DNA of 37,629 nt from Pseudomonadota bacterium (GCA_027618995.1 JAQCGO010000021.1:1-37629); one strand, 5' to 3'. Shown: positions 16,950 to 26,474, numbered from the stretch's first letter. Numbers and translations are program-made. The notes: generated from the sequence alone by a model not told the origin.

Positions 16950-17016
16950 TTTTTTCCGGAAATGGGATTTTTGCGGGTCGAGCAGGACGTTCGATTCTTC
17001 TTTTATGCACCGTCGG

Positions 17017-17075
17017 CCGAAGGATCGGTATGACGATTACAGGGTGAGAACGCTTCGTTCTCTTGGGTTTTTTAC
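17017..17075 (+). promoter_or_regulatory. Structured rpsA leader, probable S1 autoregulation site
   Basis: No Shine-Dalgarno sequence stands in front of the rpsA ATG. Instead two hairpins are seen: CCGA-AGGA-TCGG (17017-17028) with an AGGA loop, and a perfect 7-bp stem GAGAACG/CGTTCTC (17046-17062) ending 13 bases before the ATG and followed by a T-rich stretch (17068-17073). In gammaproteobacteria rpsA is known to be translated from a folded leader without a normal ribosome-binding site and to be repressed by S1. The match in architecture is what I see; the regulation is inferred. Confidence 0.5.
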
Positions 17076-18755
17076 ATGTCTGAAAGTTTTGCTGAGTTAT
17101 TTGAAGAAAGTTTTGCCAGTCAACGAATCAAGCCGGGTGCGATCATTACCGGCATTGTGGTGGCAATCAACGACGATGTAGTCATCGTCAGTGCGGGTCT
17201 CAAGTCAGAGGCCGTTATCCCCATCGAACAATTCAAGGCCGACAGCCGCGACGGCGTGCTGGCGGTTGGCGACGTTATTGAAGTTGCGCTTGACGCCGTT
17301 GAGGACGGCTTCGGTGAAACGAAACTTTCGCGTGAGAAAGCGATTCGCGCTCGTACCTGGACCGACCTTGAGAAAGCGTTCGAAGCCAGTGAAGTCGTCA
17401 TCGGCATCATCAATGGTCGCGTCAAAGGCGGCTTTACGGTCGAGATCGACAGCGTTCGTGCGTTCCTGCCCGGATCGCTGGTTGACGTTCGCCCGGTTCG
17501 TGATCCCGGTTACCTTGAGGGCAAGACTCTCGAGTTCAAAGTCATCAAGCTGGACAAGCAACGCAATAACGTCGTGGTATCGCGCCGTGCGGTTGTCGAG
17601 CAGGAATTCTCGGTAGAACGCGAAGCGCTGCTGCAGGATCTGCAGGAAGGCAATTCGGTTAAGGGTATCGTCAAGAACCTGACCGACTACGGTGCTTTCG
17701 TGGATCTCGGCGGCATCGACGGTCTGTTGCACATCACCGATATGGCGTGGAAGCGCGTCAAGCATCCGTCCGAAGTAGTAGAAGTTGGCGCCGAAATTGA
17801 GGTCAAGATCCTCAAGTTCGATCGTGAGCGGCAACGCGTATCGCTCGGCATGAAACAGCTGGGTGACGATCCCTGGAAGGATCTCGCGCGTCGTTATCCG
17901 CCGCAAACCCGCCTGTTTGGCAAGGTTACCAATATTGCCGACTATGGTTGTTTCGTTGAGATAGAAGACGGCGTGGAAGGTCTTGTGCATGTTTCCGAAA
18001 TGGACTGGACCAACAAGAACGTTAATCCAGCGCGGGTTGTGTCGATCGGCGAAGAAATTGAAGTCATGGTCATCGAGATTGACGAAGAGCGTCGGCGTAT
18101 TTCGCTTGGCGTGAAGCAGTGCAAGTCGAATCCATGGGCAGAATTTGCTGCTACCTACAATCGCAACGACAAGGTTTCCGGGCAAATCAAGTCAATTACT
18201 GACTTCGGCATATTTATCGGCCTTGAAGGCGGTATCGACGGCCTGGTGCATTTGTCAGACATCTCGTGGGAAGAGGGCGAAGAGGCGGTTCACAACTACA
18301 AGAAAGGTCAGGAGATCGAAGCGGCGGTATTGGCGATCGACGCCGAGCGTGAACGCATTTCTCTCGGTATCAAACAGTTGGAGAAAGATCCGTTCTCAGC
18401 CTGGTTGGCCGAACATCCGAAGAACTCGATTGTTAAGGGTACGGTCAAGGAAGTCGATGCACGCGGTGCGACGATTGATCTCGGTGATGGTATCGAAGGA
18501 TCTCTGCGTTCTTCCGAAATGGCACGTGACCGCGTAGAGGATGCGCGCATGTTGGTCAAGGTTGGCGAGGAAATCGAGGCCAAATTTACCAATGTCGATC
18601 GCAAGAACCGGACGATCCAGCTGTCTATCAAGGCCAAGGAAGTTCATGACGAGGCCGAGGCCATGAGTAGCTACAATTCGGACGAAGGCGCGGCGGCGGT
18701 TGGCACCACGCTGGGTGAGCTGTTGAAGGAAAAAATGACAGGTGGCGGCAAATAA
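17076..18755 (+). CDS. rpsA: 30S ribosomal protein S1
   Basis: S1 brings mRNA to the 30S subunit and is also an RNA chaperone. The 559 residues (E. coli 557) form six S1 (OB-fold) repeats: the first two bind the ribosome, and repeats 3-6, with the repeated pattern GxVxxxxxYGxFVxxxGxxGLxH, bind RNA. The third starts near [20 protein letters not shown] and the fourth near [20 protein letters not shown]. The ATG at 17076 is preceded by a folded leader rather than by a ribosome-binding site. It follows cmk after 126 bases and is itself followed by a strong hairpin. Confidence 0.97.
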   Translation: MSESFAELFEESFASQRIKPGAIITGIVVAINDDVVIVSAGLKSEAVIPIEQFKADSRDGVLAVGDVIEVALDAVEDGFGETKLSREKAIRARTWTDLEKAFEASEVVIGIINGRVKGGFTVEIDSVRAFLPGSLVDVRPVRDPGYLEGKTLEFKVIKLDKQRNNVVVSRRAVVEQEFSVEREALLQDLQEGNSVKGIVKNLTDYGAFVDLGGIDGLLHITDMAWKRVKHPSEVVEVGAEIEVKILKFDRERQRVSLGMKQLGDDPWKDLARRYPPQTRLFGKVTNIADYGCFVEIEDGVEGLVHVSEMDWTNKNVNPARVVSIGEEIEVMVIEIDEERRRISLGVKQCKSNPWAEFAATYNRNDKVSGQIKSITDFGIFIGLEGGIDGLVHLSDISWEEGEEAVHNYKKGQEIEAAVLAIDAERERISLGIKQLEKDPFSAWLAEHPKNSIVKGTVKEVDARGATIDLGDGIEGSLRSSEMARDRVEDARMLVKVGEEIEAKFTNVDRKNRTIQLSIKAKEVHDEAEAMSSYNSDEGAAAVGTTLGELLKEKMTGGGK

Positions 18756-18767
18756 TACGTAAAAATA

Positions 18768-18795
18768 GTAGCCCAGACCGGTGGGTCTGGGCTAT
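18768..18795 (+). terminator. Hairpin behind rpsA, probable terminator
   Basis: A perfect 10-bp stem (18770-18779 AGCCCAGACC with 18784-18793 GGTCTGGGCT), loop GGTG. The sequence downstream is AT-rich (ATATTGCTAG) but lacks a run of T; the A-run upstream would make it a better terminator on the minus strand, where there is no gene. Partial termination or mRNA 3'-end protection between rpsA and ihfB is the likely function. Confidence 0.5.
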
Positions 18796-18848
18796 ATTGC
18801 TAGTATTATCCGTAGGTTACGGGCCAATACATACAAGCGAAGCGACAG

Positions 18849-19151
18849 ATGACCAAATCGGAACTCATAGAAGTTATCGGACGCAAGCAGAAGCACCTGC
18901 CGGCAAAGGATGTGGAATTGGCCGTCAAGCACATGCTTGACCTAATGAGCGATGCGCTGGCGTCGGGCCGGCGAATTGAAATTCGCGGCTTCGGTATGTT
19001 TTCCCTGCATTTCCGGCCACCACGGATTGGTCGCAATCCGAAGACGGGTGAGGCTGTGGCCTTGGCTGGCAAATACGTACCGCATTTCAAACCCGGCAAG
19101 GATTTGCGCGAACGGGTCGATGAAAGCGGCCATTTCCCGATAAAGAACTAG
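18849..19151 (+). CDS. ihfB: Integration host factor subunit beta
   Basis: This half of the IHF heterodimer binds specific sites and bends DNA sharply. The 100 residues start with [20 protein letters not shown], as in the beta subunit. [20 protein letters not shown] is the core, and [10 protein letters not shown] carries P64, the proline that intercalates in the minor groove. The rpsA-ihfB order is conserved in the class. The alpha subunit is in the same window at 30458, in its usual place after pheT. Confidence 0.96.
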   Translation: MTKSELIEVIGRKQKHLPAKDVELAVKHMLDLMSDALASGRRIEIRGFGMFSLHFRPPRIGRNPKTGEAVALAGKYVPHFKPGKDLRERVDESGHFPIKN

Positions 19152-19254
19152 CAATCGCGCGGTTGCCGGCAGCACCGGTTTTACCCTTTCTCTGCGGTAA
19201 AGCAATACACTCGGTTTTCGCATATTTTCTGATGCTGCCCATGGAGTGCCGCGC

Positions 19255-19539
19255 ATGTTGAGAAGAATTGGCCTGTCATTGCTGATCCTGGTCATAGTGC
19301 TGACCATTCTCACTTTTACGGCACTGAATTCCGGAACCGTGGAGCTGGACCTGGCCTTTTTCGCCGGCACCTATCCGGTCTCGATAGCCCTTGTGGTTAC
19401 TTTCATATTTGGCACCGTGTTCGGTATGCTGTGCATGACCGTATTCGTTTTTCGCCTGATCAACGAGCGCCGCACGTTGCGCCTGTCGGAGTCCGAGGTC
19501 AGTTCTTTGCGCAGCTTGCCGTTGTCCGATGCCGACTGA
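19255..19539 (+). CDS. lapA: LapA-domain inner-membrane protein
   Basis: This small protein of the LapA (YciS, DUF1049) family works with LapB in control of lipopolysaccharide synthesis. Its 94 residues have two transmembrane helices (about 5-25 and 40-65), with FTALNSGTVELDLAFF between them and a short charged cytoplasmic tail. The ATG at 19255 has GGAG 8 bases upstream; a GTG at 19246 in the same frame would lie right at that site. It overlaps lapB by 11 bases. The ihfB-lapA-lapB order is well known in gammaproteobacteria. Confidence 0.9.
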   Translation: MLRRIGLSLLILVIVLTILTFTALNSGTVELDLAFFAGTYPVSIALVVTFIFGTVFGMLCMTVFVFRLINERRTLRLSESEVSSLRSLPLSDAD

Positions 19540-20731
19540 ATCGACATTTCTGCTGGCCGGGCTGTTCGTGCTGCTGGCTGCGGCCGGATGGGCAATGGGG
19601 CACTTCGGCGAGCGCGATGGCGACGGAACTCCTGAGCCGCTGAACCTGGACTACCTGAAAGGCCTTAATTTTCTTCTGAATGAGCAAACCGACCAGGCGC
19701 TGGAACATTTCCTGGCCATGGTCAGGGTGGATGACAAGACGATAGAGACTCACTTCGCGCTCGGCAGCTTGTTTCGGCGCCGTGGCGAGGTGGATCGGGC
19801 TATCCGCATTCACCAGAACATTATCGCGCGCCCCGACCTGGCCAGTGAGCAGCGGGACCAGGCGCTGTTTTCGCTCGCGAAAGACTATTTGCATGCCGGA
19901 CTCCTGGATCGAGCCGAGAAACTCTTTGTGCGCCTGTCACAGGGATCTCGATACCAGGTTCAGGCGCTGGAAAACCTGTGTCGTATCTATGAGCAGGAAA
20001 AAGAGTGGCAAAAGGCCATCGATGCCGGGCAACAACTTGAGTCCATCGGTGGTCGATCGCTGGCGTTGCAGATTGCTCATTACTATTGCGAACTGGCCGA
20101 GGCGGCAATGCGCAAAAATGATTACGGCGCAGCACGTCATCACGTCAAGAAGGCGCAGGCAGGCAGGCCGCGCACGATGCGTGGGGCGCTGACCCGGGCG
20201 CATATTGCCCGCGAGACCGATGACAACGCGACCGCCATCCGGCTCTATCACCGAATCATAGACGAACACACCTACCTCATTTCCGAGGCGTTGCCTGAGA
20301 TCGTAGCGGCCTATAAACGCGACGGCTCGATGAACGGTCTCGACAAGTCTTTGCGCTCAATGGTAGAAGACGATCCGGAGATGCGAACGCTCGTAGCGTA
20401 CACAGCGATTGTGAACAAGATTGCCGGTATTCCGATCATCGATGAATGTGTGGAGCGCTACATGCTCGAAGAGCCGACATTGTCGGAGTTCGTGGATCTG
20501 CATCAGCTGACCCCGGGCAAGAGCGGCGCCCAGTCAGAGGCCCTGCAGAAAGTTCGTAGTGCGCTCTCCAAACTGGCTGCGGCAACGCCACGCTACCAGT
20601 GCCAGGAGTGTGGTTTTTCCAGCCAACGGCTCCTGTGGCAGTGCCCGAGTTGCAGAAACTGGGAAATGCAGCGACCAGCATCGCGAGTGCAATTTGATAC
20701 TGTGTTGCAGCATTCGATTACGAAGCGCTAA
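19529..20731 (+). CDS. lapB: Lipopolysaccharide assembly protein B (LapB/YciM)
   Basis: LapB is an inner-membrane adaptor that promotes FtsH degradation of LpxC and so limits lipid A synthesis. The 400 residues begin with an N-terminal anchor (7-25, LLAGLFVLLAAAGWAMGHFG); the region 38-330 is a series of TPR repeats (LNLDYLKGLNFLLNEQTDQA and the following helical pairs). The C-terminus is a rubredoxin-like metal knuckle with C358, C361, C372 and C375 (CQECGF and CPSC). The rubredoxin domain packed on TPRs is diagnostic. The last of the gyrA-to-lapB series of genes; 108 non-coding bases follow. Confidence 0.94.
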   Translation: MPTESTFLLAGLFVLLAAAGWAMGHFGERDGDGTPEPLNLDYLKGLNFLLNEQTDQALEHFLAMVRVDDKTIETHFALGSLFRRRGEVDRAIRIHQNIIARPDLASEQRDQALFSLAKDYLHAGLLDRAEKLFVRLSQGSRYQVQALENLCRIYEQEKEWQKAIDAGQQLESIGGRSLALQIAHYYCELAEAAMRKNDYGAARHHVKKAQAGRPRTMRGALTRAHIARETDDNATAIRLYHRIIDEHTYLISEALPEIVAAYKRDGSMNGLDKSLRSMVEDDPEMRTLVAYTAIVNKIAGIPIIDECVERYMLEEPTLSEFVDLHQLTPGKSGAQSEALQKVRSALSKLAAATPRYQCQECGFSSQRLLWQCPSCRNWEMQRPASRVQFDTVLQHSITKR

Positions 20732-20839
20732 TCGCGTGGTTTAGCTCAATTTTCGAAGCGGCAATAGCATCGCATTAATTTTAGGCTTCTTTCCTGTGCC
20801 AAATTCCGGCGCAGACCCTGACTATGAAAGGAGCAAATC

Positions 20840-21112
20840 ATGAAGACCTCAACCCGACTCTTGACGTTGCTGGTAGCGTGCCTGCCACTTTGGGCATTCG
20901 CTGGTCCCGTTGATATCAATTCGGCCGACGCCGCAACCATTTACGCGGAACTAAAGGGCGTAGGCCTTACCAAGGCGCAAGCCATCGTCGACTATCGTGA
21001 AAAACACGGACCCTTCAAATCGGCGGCAGACTTGTCACTGGTCAAAGGTATCGGTGAGCGAACTGTGGAGATGAATCGCGACAATATTGTCGTGAGCACG
21101 GCGAAAAAGTAA
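20840..21112 (+). CDS. ComEA-like helix-hairpin-helix protein
   Basis: This 90-residue secreted HhH DNA-binding protein has a signal peptide at 1-21 (MKTSTRLLTLLVACLPLWAF, cleavage after AFA), then one (HhH)2 unit: VDINSADAATIYAELKGVGL and KAQAIVDYREKHGPFKSAAD with the GIG hairpin in VKGIGERTVE. In ComEA of transformable bacteria this domain binds incoming DNA in the periplasm; in E. coli the similar YbaV has no proven role. AAGGAG 7 bases before the ATG is one of the best ribosome-binding sites in the window. No other competence gene is near, so a DNA-uptake role is open. It is a single gene with a hairpin behind it. Confidence 0.85.
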   Translation: MKTSTRLLTLLVACLPLWAFAGPVDINSADAATIYAELKGVGLTKAQAIVDYREKHGPFKSAADLSLVKGIGERTVEMNRDNIVVSTAKK

Positions 21113-21139
21113 CAAGCACGCGCGTTGAGTACCGTGTCG

Positions 21140-21173
21140 GGCCGGTGCCTGTGACAAAGGTCCGGCACCGGCC
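21140..21173 (+). other. Strong hairpin between the ComEA-like gene and galU
   Basis: A perfect 10-bp inverted repeat GGCCGGTGCC/GGCACCGGCC (21140-21149 with 21164-21173) and a 14-base loop. No T-run follows on either strand. It may be a Rho-type or mRNA-stabilising structure, or a protein-binding palindrome. galU starts 48 bases later. Confidence 0.5.
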
Positions 21174-21221
21174 TACTGATTTGGCTATTATTCAGTCCGG
21201 ATTCGTATTTGAGGCACCACA

Positions 21222-22088
21222 TTGCAGACGAGAGTCAGGGCGGCGGTTTTTCCGGTTGCGGGTCGTGGCACACGATTTCTGCCGGCGACCAAGGCTAGCC
21301 CCAAGGAAATGCTGCCGATTGTCGACAAGCCCCTGATTCAGTATGCGGTCGAAGAAGCGATCGCGGCAGGAGCCGAGAAACTGGTATTCATTACCGGCAG
21401 TTCCAAGCGCGCGATTGAAGATCACTTTGATTCCGACGCCGAGCTCGAGTCCGCGCTCACCAAAGCCGGCAAGCACGACCTCGTGAAGTTGATTCGGGAC
21501 ATCGTCCCGGAGGGCGTCACTTGTATCTATATCCGCCAGGGAGAGCCGCTTGGTCTCGGGCATGCCGTGCTATGCGCGCGTCCGGCTGTCGGTGACGAAC
21601 CCTTTTACGTACATCTTGCCGACGATCTGATCGACGGCGATCCGCCTTGCCTCAAGCAAATGGCCGCTGAGTATGCGCGTCACGGAGGCAGCGTTATCGC
21701 TGTTGAAACCGTTCCCGCCAATGAAACCTCAAGCTACGGCATCGTCGCCATCGATACGGCGAACGACAATCGCATTACGCAGATTGTCGAAAAACCGGCT
21801 CCGGCGGACGCGCCATCCAATCTCGCCGTTGTTGGTCGATATCTGCTCGATCCGGCCATTTTTGACAAGCTGCAACACACCGGCCGTGGTGCCGGCGGTG
21901 AGATCCAGCTCACCGATGCGATTGCCGATCTGCTTTCCGACAAGCCCGTGCATGCCTACGCATTCTCGGGTGACCGCTACGACTGCGGCAGCAAGATTGG
22001 CTATCTCAAAGCCACGGTCGCTTACGGCCTGCAACATCCTGAAACCGGTGAGGAATTCCGCGCACACCTGAAGGACTTGCTGGGCTAG
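21222..22088 (+). CDS. galU: UTP-glucose-1-phosphate uridylyltransferase
   Basis: GalU makes UDP-glucose for LPS core, capsule and osmolyte synthesis. The 288-residue nucleotidyltransferase starts [20 protein letters not shown], followed by [40 protein letters not shown], the LADDLID metal site, and [13 protein letters not shown]. The start is TTG at 21222 with GAGG 8 bases upstream; no ATG or GTG is available before the conserved [11 protein letters not shown] motif. A strong terminator shared with the convergent tRNA-Asn follows. Confidence 0.95.
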   Translation: MQTRVRAAVFPVAGRGTRFLPATKASPKEMLPIVDKPLIQYAVEEAIAAGAEKLVFITGSSKRAIEDHFDSDAELESALTKAGKHDLVKLIRDIVPEGVTCIYIRQGEPLGLGHAVLCARPAVGDEPFYVHLADDLIDGDPPCLKQMAAEYARHGGSVIAVETVPANETSSYGIVAIDTANDNRITQIVEKPAPADAPSNLAVVGRYLLDPAIFDKLQHTGRGAGGEIQLTDAIADLLSDKPVHAYAFSGDRYDCGSKIGYLKATVAYGLQHPETGEEFRAHLKDLLG

Positions 22089-22109
22089 GGTGTAAATCCG
22101 ATACACAAA

Positions 22110-22137
22110 AAAAAGGCCTTCAGATGAAGGCCTTTTT
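22110..22137. terminator. Bidirectional terminator between galU and tRNA-Asn
   Basis: AGGCCTTC (22114-22121), loop AGAT, GAAGGCCT (22126-22133), with an A-run before and a T-run after (to 22137). The symmetry lets it terminate galU on the plus strand and the tRNA-Asn transcript on the minus strand. Confidence 0.85.
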
Positions 22138-22143
22138 AATGTT

Positions 22144-22219
22144 TGGCTCCCCGACCCGGACTCGAACCAGGGACCAATTGATTAACAGTCAATCGCTCTA
22201 CCAACTGAGCTATCGGGGA
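22144..22219 (-). tRNA. tRNA-Asn (GTT)
   Basis: A full 76-base cloverleaf on the minus strand: acceptor TCCCCGA/TCGGGGA, D arm with AGCTCAGTTGGTAGAGC, anticodon loop CTGTTAA with GTT, T arm GGTTCGAGTCC, discriminator G and an encoded CCA. The anticodon GTT reads AAC and AAT, asparagine. It lies downstream of the aspC-type gene (22275, same strand) and ends at a shared terminator. Confidence 0.96.
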
Positions 22220-22274
22220 TTAGGTTGGCACCTTTTAGTGCGCGGCGGGATTTTGGTCCAGCACCCCCCTGAAG

Positions 22275-23459
22275 TCAAGCCGCTACCGCCCGTTTCAGGC
22301 GGCGTACGGCTTCTTGCAACGTCTCCATTGAGCAGGCAAATGACAGCCGTATATAGCCGGGGGCGCCGAAGGCACTGCCGGGTACCAGGGCCAAATCAGC
22401 TTTGTGCACGAGATACTCCGCGAATTCGACATCACTTCGCAGTCCGAGTTTTTGCATTGCGCCGGTCACCCGGGGAAAGGCGTAAAAAGTCCCCTCGCCG
22501 GCACGGCATTCGAAACCCGGAATTGCGTTCAATGCGCTGACCAGGAAGTCATGCCGTTCGCGATAGGCAGCTGTCATTTCGACCACGACTGCCTGATCGC
22601 CCTGCAGCGCGGCAACGACCGCTTTTTGCGAGATGCTGCAGGGATTCGACGTGCTTTGACTCTGAATAGTCGTCATAGCGGCGATCAGCGCCGGAGGTCC
22701 GGCGGCGTAGCCGATGCGCCAGCCGGTCATGGCATATGCCTTGGACGCACCGTTCACGGTAACCACCCGATCGAACAAGGCGGGGCAGGCGGCCGCAAAA
22801 CTGGCGAACGGGTCTTTTGCCCAGATAATCGGCTCATAAATTTCATCGGACGCGATCACGATCCGGGGGTGCTTTTCGAGAACGGCGCCAAGTGCCTTCA
22901 ACTCCGCCGCTGAATAGCTGGCCCCGGTTGGGTTCGAGGGGCTGTTCAGAATCAGCAAACGGGTTTTTTTCGTGATGGCCGCCTCAAGAGTCTCAGGCGT
23001 GATGCGAAATCCCTGTTCAATACCGGTCTCGATGATTACCGGCGTCGCGTCGCTGATTCTCACCATGTCGGGATAGGAAACCCAGTAGGGCGCCGGGATG
23101 ATGGCCTCATCACCCGGATCAAGCAAAGCCAGGCACAGGTTGTACAGTGCCTGTTTGGCTCCGCTCGTAACGATAATTTTCGACGGCGAATACTCAAGGC
23201 CATTGTCACGACGGAATTTGCTCTGAATGGCCTTCTTCAGTTCCGCCGTGCCGTCGATCGGCGTGTATTTGGTCGCGCCCGCCCTAATTGCGGCGATTGC
23301 GGCATCCTTGATGGCCTGCGGCGTATCGAAGTCCGGCTCACCGGTTGCGAGACTGATGATGTCGCGTCCCGCGGCGCGTAACTCTGTCGCCAATGCGAGC
23401 GCCGCTCCGGTCGGCGACGGCTTGATCCGTGCCATGCGTTTTGAAACTGATAAACTCAA
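22275..23459 (-). CDS. aspC: Class I aspartate-type aminotransferase
   Basis: This PLP enzyme, which probably moves amino groups between aspartate (and perhaps aromatic or prephenate substrates) and 2-oxo acids, has 394 residues of the fold type I, subgroup I-gamma kind. GEPDFDTP is at 40-47; [14 protein letters not shown] follows, then the NSPSNPTGA stretch at 172-180, [10 protein letters not shown], and the PLP lysine K240 in [16 protein letters not shown]. The start is TTG at 23459 with GGAGG 7 bases upstream, which gives the family N-terminus MSLSVSKRM; the open frame extends to 23567 but that part is non-homologous and crosses uvrB. It could serve tyrosine and phenylalanine synthesis since no hisC2 is next to pheA. 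Confidence 0.9.
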   Translation of the reverse strand: MSLSVSKRMARIKPSPTGAALALATELRAAGRDIISLATGEPDFDTPQAIKDAAIAAIRAGATKYTPIDGTAELKKAIQSKFRRDNGLEYSPSKIIVTSGAKQALYNLCLALLDPGDEAIIPAPYWVSYPDMVRISDATPVIIETGIEQGFRITPETLEAAITKKTRLLILNSPSNPTGASYSAAELKALGAVLEKHPRIVIASDEIYEPIIWAKDPFASFAAACPALFDRVVTVNGASKAYAMTGWRIGYAAGPPALIAAMTTIQSQSTSNPCSISQKAVVAALQGDQAVVVEMTAAYRERHDFLVSALNAIPGFECRAGEGTFYAFPRVTGAMQKLGLRSDVEFAEYLVHKADLALVPGSAFGAPGYIRLSFACSMETLQEAVRRLKRAVAA

Positions 23460-23486
23460 TGGTTTGCCTCCGCGACAGATTCGTCC

Positions 23487-25547
23487 ATGGTACGTGAATC
23501 CAGAAAGCTGCCCAAGAAATCCGCGGTTGATGAGCGTGACCAGCTGCGCCTGGTTTCCGATTACCATCCGGCGGGCGACCAGGCGCCTGCAATTGCTGGT
23601 CTTGTAGCCGGTTTGGAAGACGGGTTGGCCCGGCAGGTTCTGCTCGGTGTGACGGGTTCAGGCAAGACATTCACGATCGCCAACGTCATCGCCAAGTTGC
23701 AGCGCCCAGCCATCATTCTGGCGCCGAACAAGACCCTCGCAGCGCAGCTCTACGGAGAAATGCGTGAGTTCTTCCCTGCCAACGCCGTCGAATATTTCGT
23801 CTCGTACTACGACTATTACCAGCCCGAGGCCTATGTGCCCAGCTCGGATACCTATATCGAGAAGGACGCATCGATTAATCAGCATATCGAGCAAATGCGG
23901 CTCTCGGCGACGAAGGCTCTGCTCGAGCGGCCCGACGCTATTATCGTCGCAACTGTGTCCGCGATTTACGGTCTGGGCGACCCCGAAGCCTACTTCAGCA
24001 TGGTATTGCACCTTGACCGCGGTGACCGAGTCGATCAGCGCACGCTATTGCGCCGTCTCGCAGAATTGCAGTACCAGCGCAACGAGCTGGATTTCTCGCA
24101 AGGCGCATACCGGGTTCGTGGTGATGTCATCGACATATTTCCGGCCGAATCGGATCGCGATGCCATCCGGGTGGAGCTTTTCGACGAGGAAATCGAATCG
24201 CTATCGTATTTTGATCCGTTAACCGGGGAGGTCACGCGCCGCGTGCCGCGCCTGACGGTATTCCCGAAGACCCATTACGTGACGCCGCGCGAGCGCCTGC
24301 TGGAAGCCTGCGAACTCATCAAGGTAGAGCTGAAAGACCGCCTGGAATATCTGCGGGGTGAAAATAAACTTCTGGAAGCTCAGAGACTTGAGCAACGAAC
24401 ATCATTTGATTTGGAGATGATCAGGGAGCTGGGCTACTGCTCGGGCATCGAGAATTACTCGCGCTATTTGTCCGGGCGGGAAGAGGGTGAGCCGCCGCCC
24501 TGTCTGTTTGACTACCTACCCGATAACGCGTTGCTGGTCATTGACGAAAGCCACGTGACAGTGCCGCAGCTTGGGGGCATGTACAAAGGCGACCGATCGC
24601 GCAAGGAAACGTTGGTTCAGTACGGTTTTCGCCTGCCGTCCGCTTTGGACAATCGGCCGCTCCGGTTTGATGAGTTCGAGGGTTTGTCGCCACAAACCAT
24701 TTACGTGTCGGCAACTCCGGGCAATTACGAGGCGGAACACGCCGATAGCACGGTCGAATTGCTGGTCCGACCAACGGGGCTGATCGATCCGGAAGTCCAG
24801 GTTCGCCCGGCGCTGACCCAGGTCGATGATGTTCTGTCAGAAATTCGCAAGCGAGTTGCGGTTGAAGAGCGTGTGCTAATCACCACGTTGACCAAGCGCA
24901 TGGCTGAGGATTTGACCGATTACCTGCACGAACACGGGGTTCGGGTTCGCTACCTGCATTCGGATATTGGCACGGTCGAGCGGACCGAGATCATTCGCGA
25001 CCTCAGACTGGGAACCTTCGATGTTGTCGTTGGTATCAACCTGTTGCGCGAAGGTCTCGACATGCCCGAGGTGTCACTGGTCGCTATTCTGGATGCAGAC
25101 AAGGAAGGATTCCTGCGTTCCGAGCGCTCTTTGATCCAGACCATTGGGCGTGCGGCGCGAAACATCAACGGCGCGGCGATCCTCTATGCCGACAAGATGA
25201 CGAACTCGATGCAACGTGCCCTTGACGAGACCGGGCGCCGTCGCGAGCGGCAACTGGCGCACAACATCGCACACAATATTACGCCGGCCGGCATCATCAA
25301 ACAGGTTGCTGATGTCATGCAGGCGGCCTATCCAGTGCCGTCCCGGGGACGCTACGCAGCGGCTGAGAAGGCCGCTGAATACCGTGCCCTGTCGCCTGAA
25401 CAGATCCTGCAGCGTGCGGCGAAACTGGAGAAACAGATGCTCAGGCACGCCCGTGACCTGGAATTCGAGGCTGCGGCGAGACTGCGCGATGAAATTACGG
25501 AGCTGCGCCAGATCGGGCTTGGAATTGGAGGTCGCAAGCCTGGCTGA
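23487..25547 (+). CDS. uvrB: UvrABC excision nuclease subunit B
   Basis: UvrB is the damage-verification helicase of nucleotide excision repair. In 686 residues the P-loop GVTGSGKT is at 54-61. The beta-hairpin that clamps the damaged strand, with [20 protein letters not shown], follows; then [14 protein letters not shown], the helicase motifs [35 protein letters not shown] and QTIGRAARN, and a C-terminal UVR motif ([20 protein letters not shown]) that binds UvrC. All the motifs are intact. It diverges from the aspC-type gene with only 27 bases between start codons. No LexA box is evident in that gap. Confidence 0.97.
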   Translation: MVRESRKLPKKSAVDERDQLRLVSDYHPAGDQAPAIAGLVAGLEDGLARQVLLGVTGSGKTFTIANVIAKLQRPAIILAPNKTLAAQLYGEMREFFPANAVEYFVSYYDYYQPEAYVPSSDTYIEKDASINQHIEQMRLSATKALLERPDAIIVATVSAIYGLGDPEAYFSMVLHLDRGDRVDQRTLLRRLAELQYQRNELDFSQGAYRVRGDVIDIFPAESDRDAIRVELFDEEIESLSYFDPLTGEVTRRVPRLTVFPKTHYVTPRERLLEACELIKVELKDRLEYLRGENKLLEAQRLEQRTSFDLEMIRELGYCSGIENYSRYLSGREEGEPPPCLFDYLPDNALLVIDESHVTVPQLGGMYKGDRSRKETLVQYGFRLPSALDNRPLRFDEFEGLSPQTIYVSATPGNYEAEHADSTVELLVRPTGLIDPEVQVRPALTQVDDVLSEIRKRVAVEERVLITTLTKRMAEDLTDYLHEHGVRVRYLHSDIGTVERTEIIRDLRLGTFDVVVGINLLREGLDMPEVSLVAILDADKEGFLRSERSLIQTIGRAARNINGAAILYADKMTNSMQRALDETGRRRERQLAHNIAHNITPAGIIKQVADVMQAAYPVPSRGRYAAAEKAAEYRALSPEQILQRAAKLEKQMLRHARDLEFEAAARLRDEITELRQIGLGIGGRKPG

Positions 25548-25631
25548 CAAGCCTTGCACGGGGAACAGGGCTTGAGTATCGTATGCCGCCCCCGAAAGGG
25601 GCAGCCGCAGGATGGCACCGGGTCTTATGCA

Positions 25632-25706
25632 GGGCGATTAGCTCAGGGGTAGAGCGCCACGTTGACATCGTGGAGGTCGGTGGTTCGAAACCACCATCGC
25701 CCACCA
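25632..25706 (+). tRNA. tRNA-Val (GAC)
   Basis: A 75-base cloverleaf: acceptor GGGCGAT/ATCGCCC, D arm TAGCTCAGGGGTAGAGC, anticodon loop TTGACAT with GAC, T arm GGTTCGAAACC, discriminator A and encoded CCA. It decodes GTC and GTT, valine. It lies between uvrB and the infC promoter region. No integrase or att-like repeat is seen at its 3' end. Confidence 0.95.
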
Positions 25707-25781
25707 GCCCCGCGGTCGGAGACTCGTGGCGAAATACCAACGAAAGGCCTGATTTTTTTGAAAAAACAGGCGCTTTGGCAG

Positions 25782-25810
25782 TTGTTTCTTAGTATTCGGC
25801 TATATAGAAT
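25782..25810 (+). promoter_or_regulatory. Possible infC operon promoter
   Basis: TTGTTT (25782-25787) and TAGAAT (25805-25810, 5 of 6) with a 17-base spacer. Transcription would start near 25817 and give a leader of about 70 bases. An AT-rich hairpin with GCCTG/CAGGC ends (25747-25771) lies upstream and may end the tRNA-Val transcript. Confidence 0.4.
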
Positions 25811-25818
25811 CGCGTTCC

Positions 25819-25880
25819 CGCACCCGCTGCGGCGCCTGCGGGTGCGTGTTGCCGGTGAGGACTTGTTTTTTACCGGAGGA
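25819..25880 (+). promoter_or_regulatory. Structured infC leader with possible SD sequestration
   Basis: A perfect 9-bp stem CGCACCCGC/GCGGGTGCG (25819-25827 with 25838-25846) is followed by a possible smaller stem CCGGT/ACCGG (25852-25856 with 25872-25876), whose 3' arm covers the first bases of the GGAGG ribosome-binding site (25875-25879). A T6 tract lies at 25866-25871, too far from the large stem for a normal terminator. Confidence 0.4.
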
Positions 25881-25887
25881 TCCAGGG

Positions 25888-26406
25888 ATCGCAAGCACAA
25901 AGCGCGTACGGCGTAACGAGGAAATCGAAGCTACGGAGGTCCGGGTAATCGATGCGGAAGGCGAACAGGCGGGGGTAATGTCGCTTCGCCAGGCGATAGA
26001 AATCGCCACTAGTGCTGGCCTTGATTTGGTCGAGGTCTCTCCAAACGCTGAGCCACCGGTTTGCCGGGTAATGGATTTTGGCAAATATCTGTTTGAGCAG
26101 AACAAGAAGGCCCAGACCTCAAAGCGCAAACAGAAACAGGTCCATATAAAGGAAATAAAGTTTCGTCCTGGGACGGAATCCGGTGACTACAAGATCAAGT
26201 TGCGCAAACTCATAGAATTCCTGGAGGACGGCGACAAGACAAAGATCACCTTAAGATTCAGAGGCAGGGAAATGGCGCACCAGGAATTGGGTGCGAAGTT
26301 GCTTGCCAGGGTTCGTGAGGACCTCGAAGAGTACGCGGTTGTCGAACAGTTGCCACAGCTGGATGGTCGGCAGATGGTCATGGTGATGGCACCGAAGAAG
26401 CACTAA
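25888..26406 (+). CDS. infC: Translation initiation factor IF-3 with ATC start
   Basis: IF-3 binds the 30S subunit, prevents joining of 50S and checks the start codon and initiator tRNA. The 172-residue protein has an N-terminal domain with [31 protein letters not shown] [18 protein letters not shown] and a Lys-rich linker, and a C-terminal domain with [40 protein letters not shown] and [13 protein letters not shown]. No ATG, GTG or TTG fits: the perfect GGAGG (25875-25879) is 8 bases before an ATC at 25888. Non-canonical AUU or AUC starts are known in infC and let IF-3 repress its own translation. A GTG at 25846 lies inside the leader hairpin. Confidence 0.93.
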   Translation: MASTKRVRRNEEIEATEVRVIDAEGEQAGVMSLRQAIEIATSAGLDLVEVSPNAEPPVCRVMDFGKYLFEQNKKAQTSKRKQKQVHIKEIKFRPGTESGDYKIKLRKLIEFLEDGDKTKITLRFRGREMAHQELGAKLLARVREDLEEYAVVEQLPQLDGRQMVMVMAPKKH

Positions 26407-26474
26407 GCAAGATCCCGCCTGCATCGGCCGGAATAGTCCGGTACGTAGCTAGGCCAATCAAAGTGGAGCAAAAG

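Noticed and set aside
17205..18185. Long minus-strand frame (326 codons) opposite rpsA
   Set aside because: Antisense to the S1 repeats; the repeated character of the product only mirrors the repeats in rpsA.
23460..23567. Upstream extension of the aspartate aminotransferase
   Set aside because: It would overlap the uvrB start, and TTG at 23459 with GGAGG gives the exact family N-terminus.
25632..25706. tRNA-Val as integration site of a mobile element
   Set aside because: No integrase gene, no repeated tRNA 3' end and no change of composition is seen next to it.
25846..25887. GTG at 25846 as the infC start
   Set aside because: The codon lies in the 3' arm of a strong hairpin, the added residues are not IF-3-like, and the ideal ribosome-binding site points to ATC at 25888.
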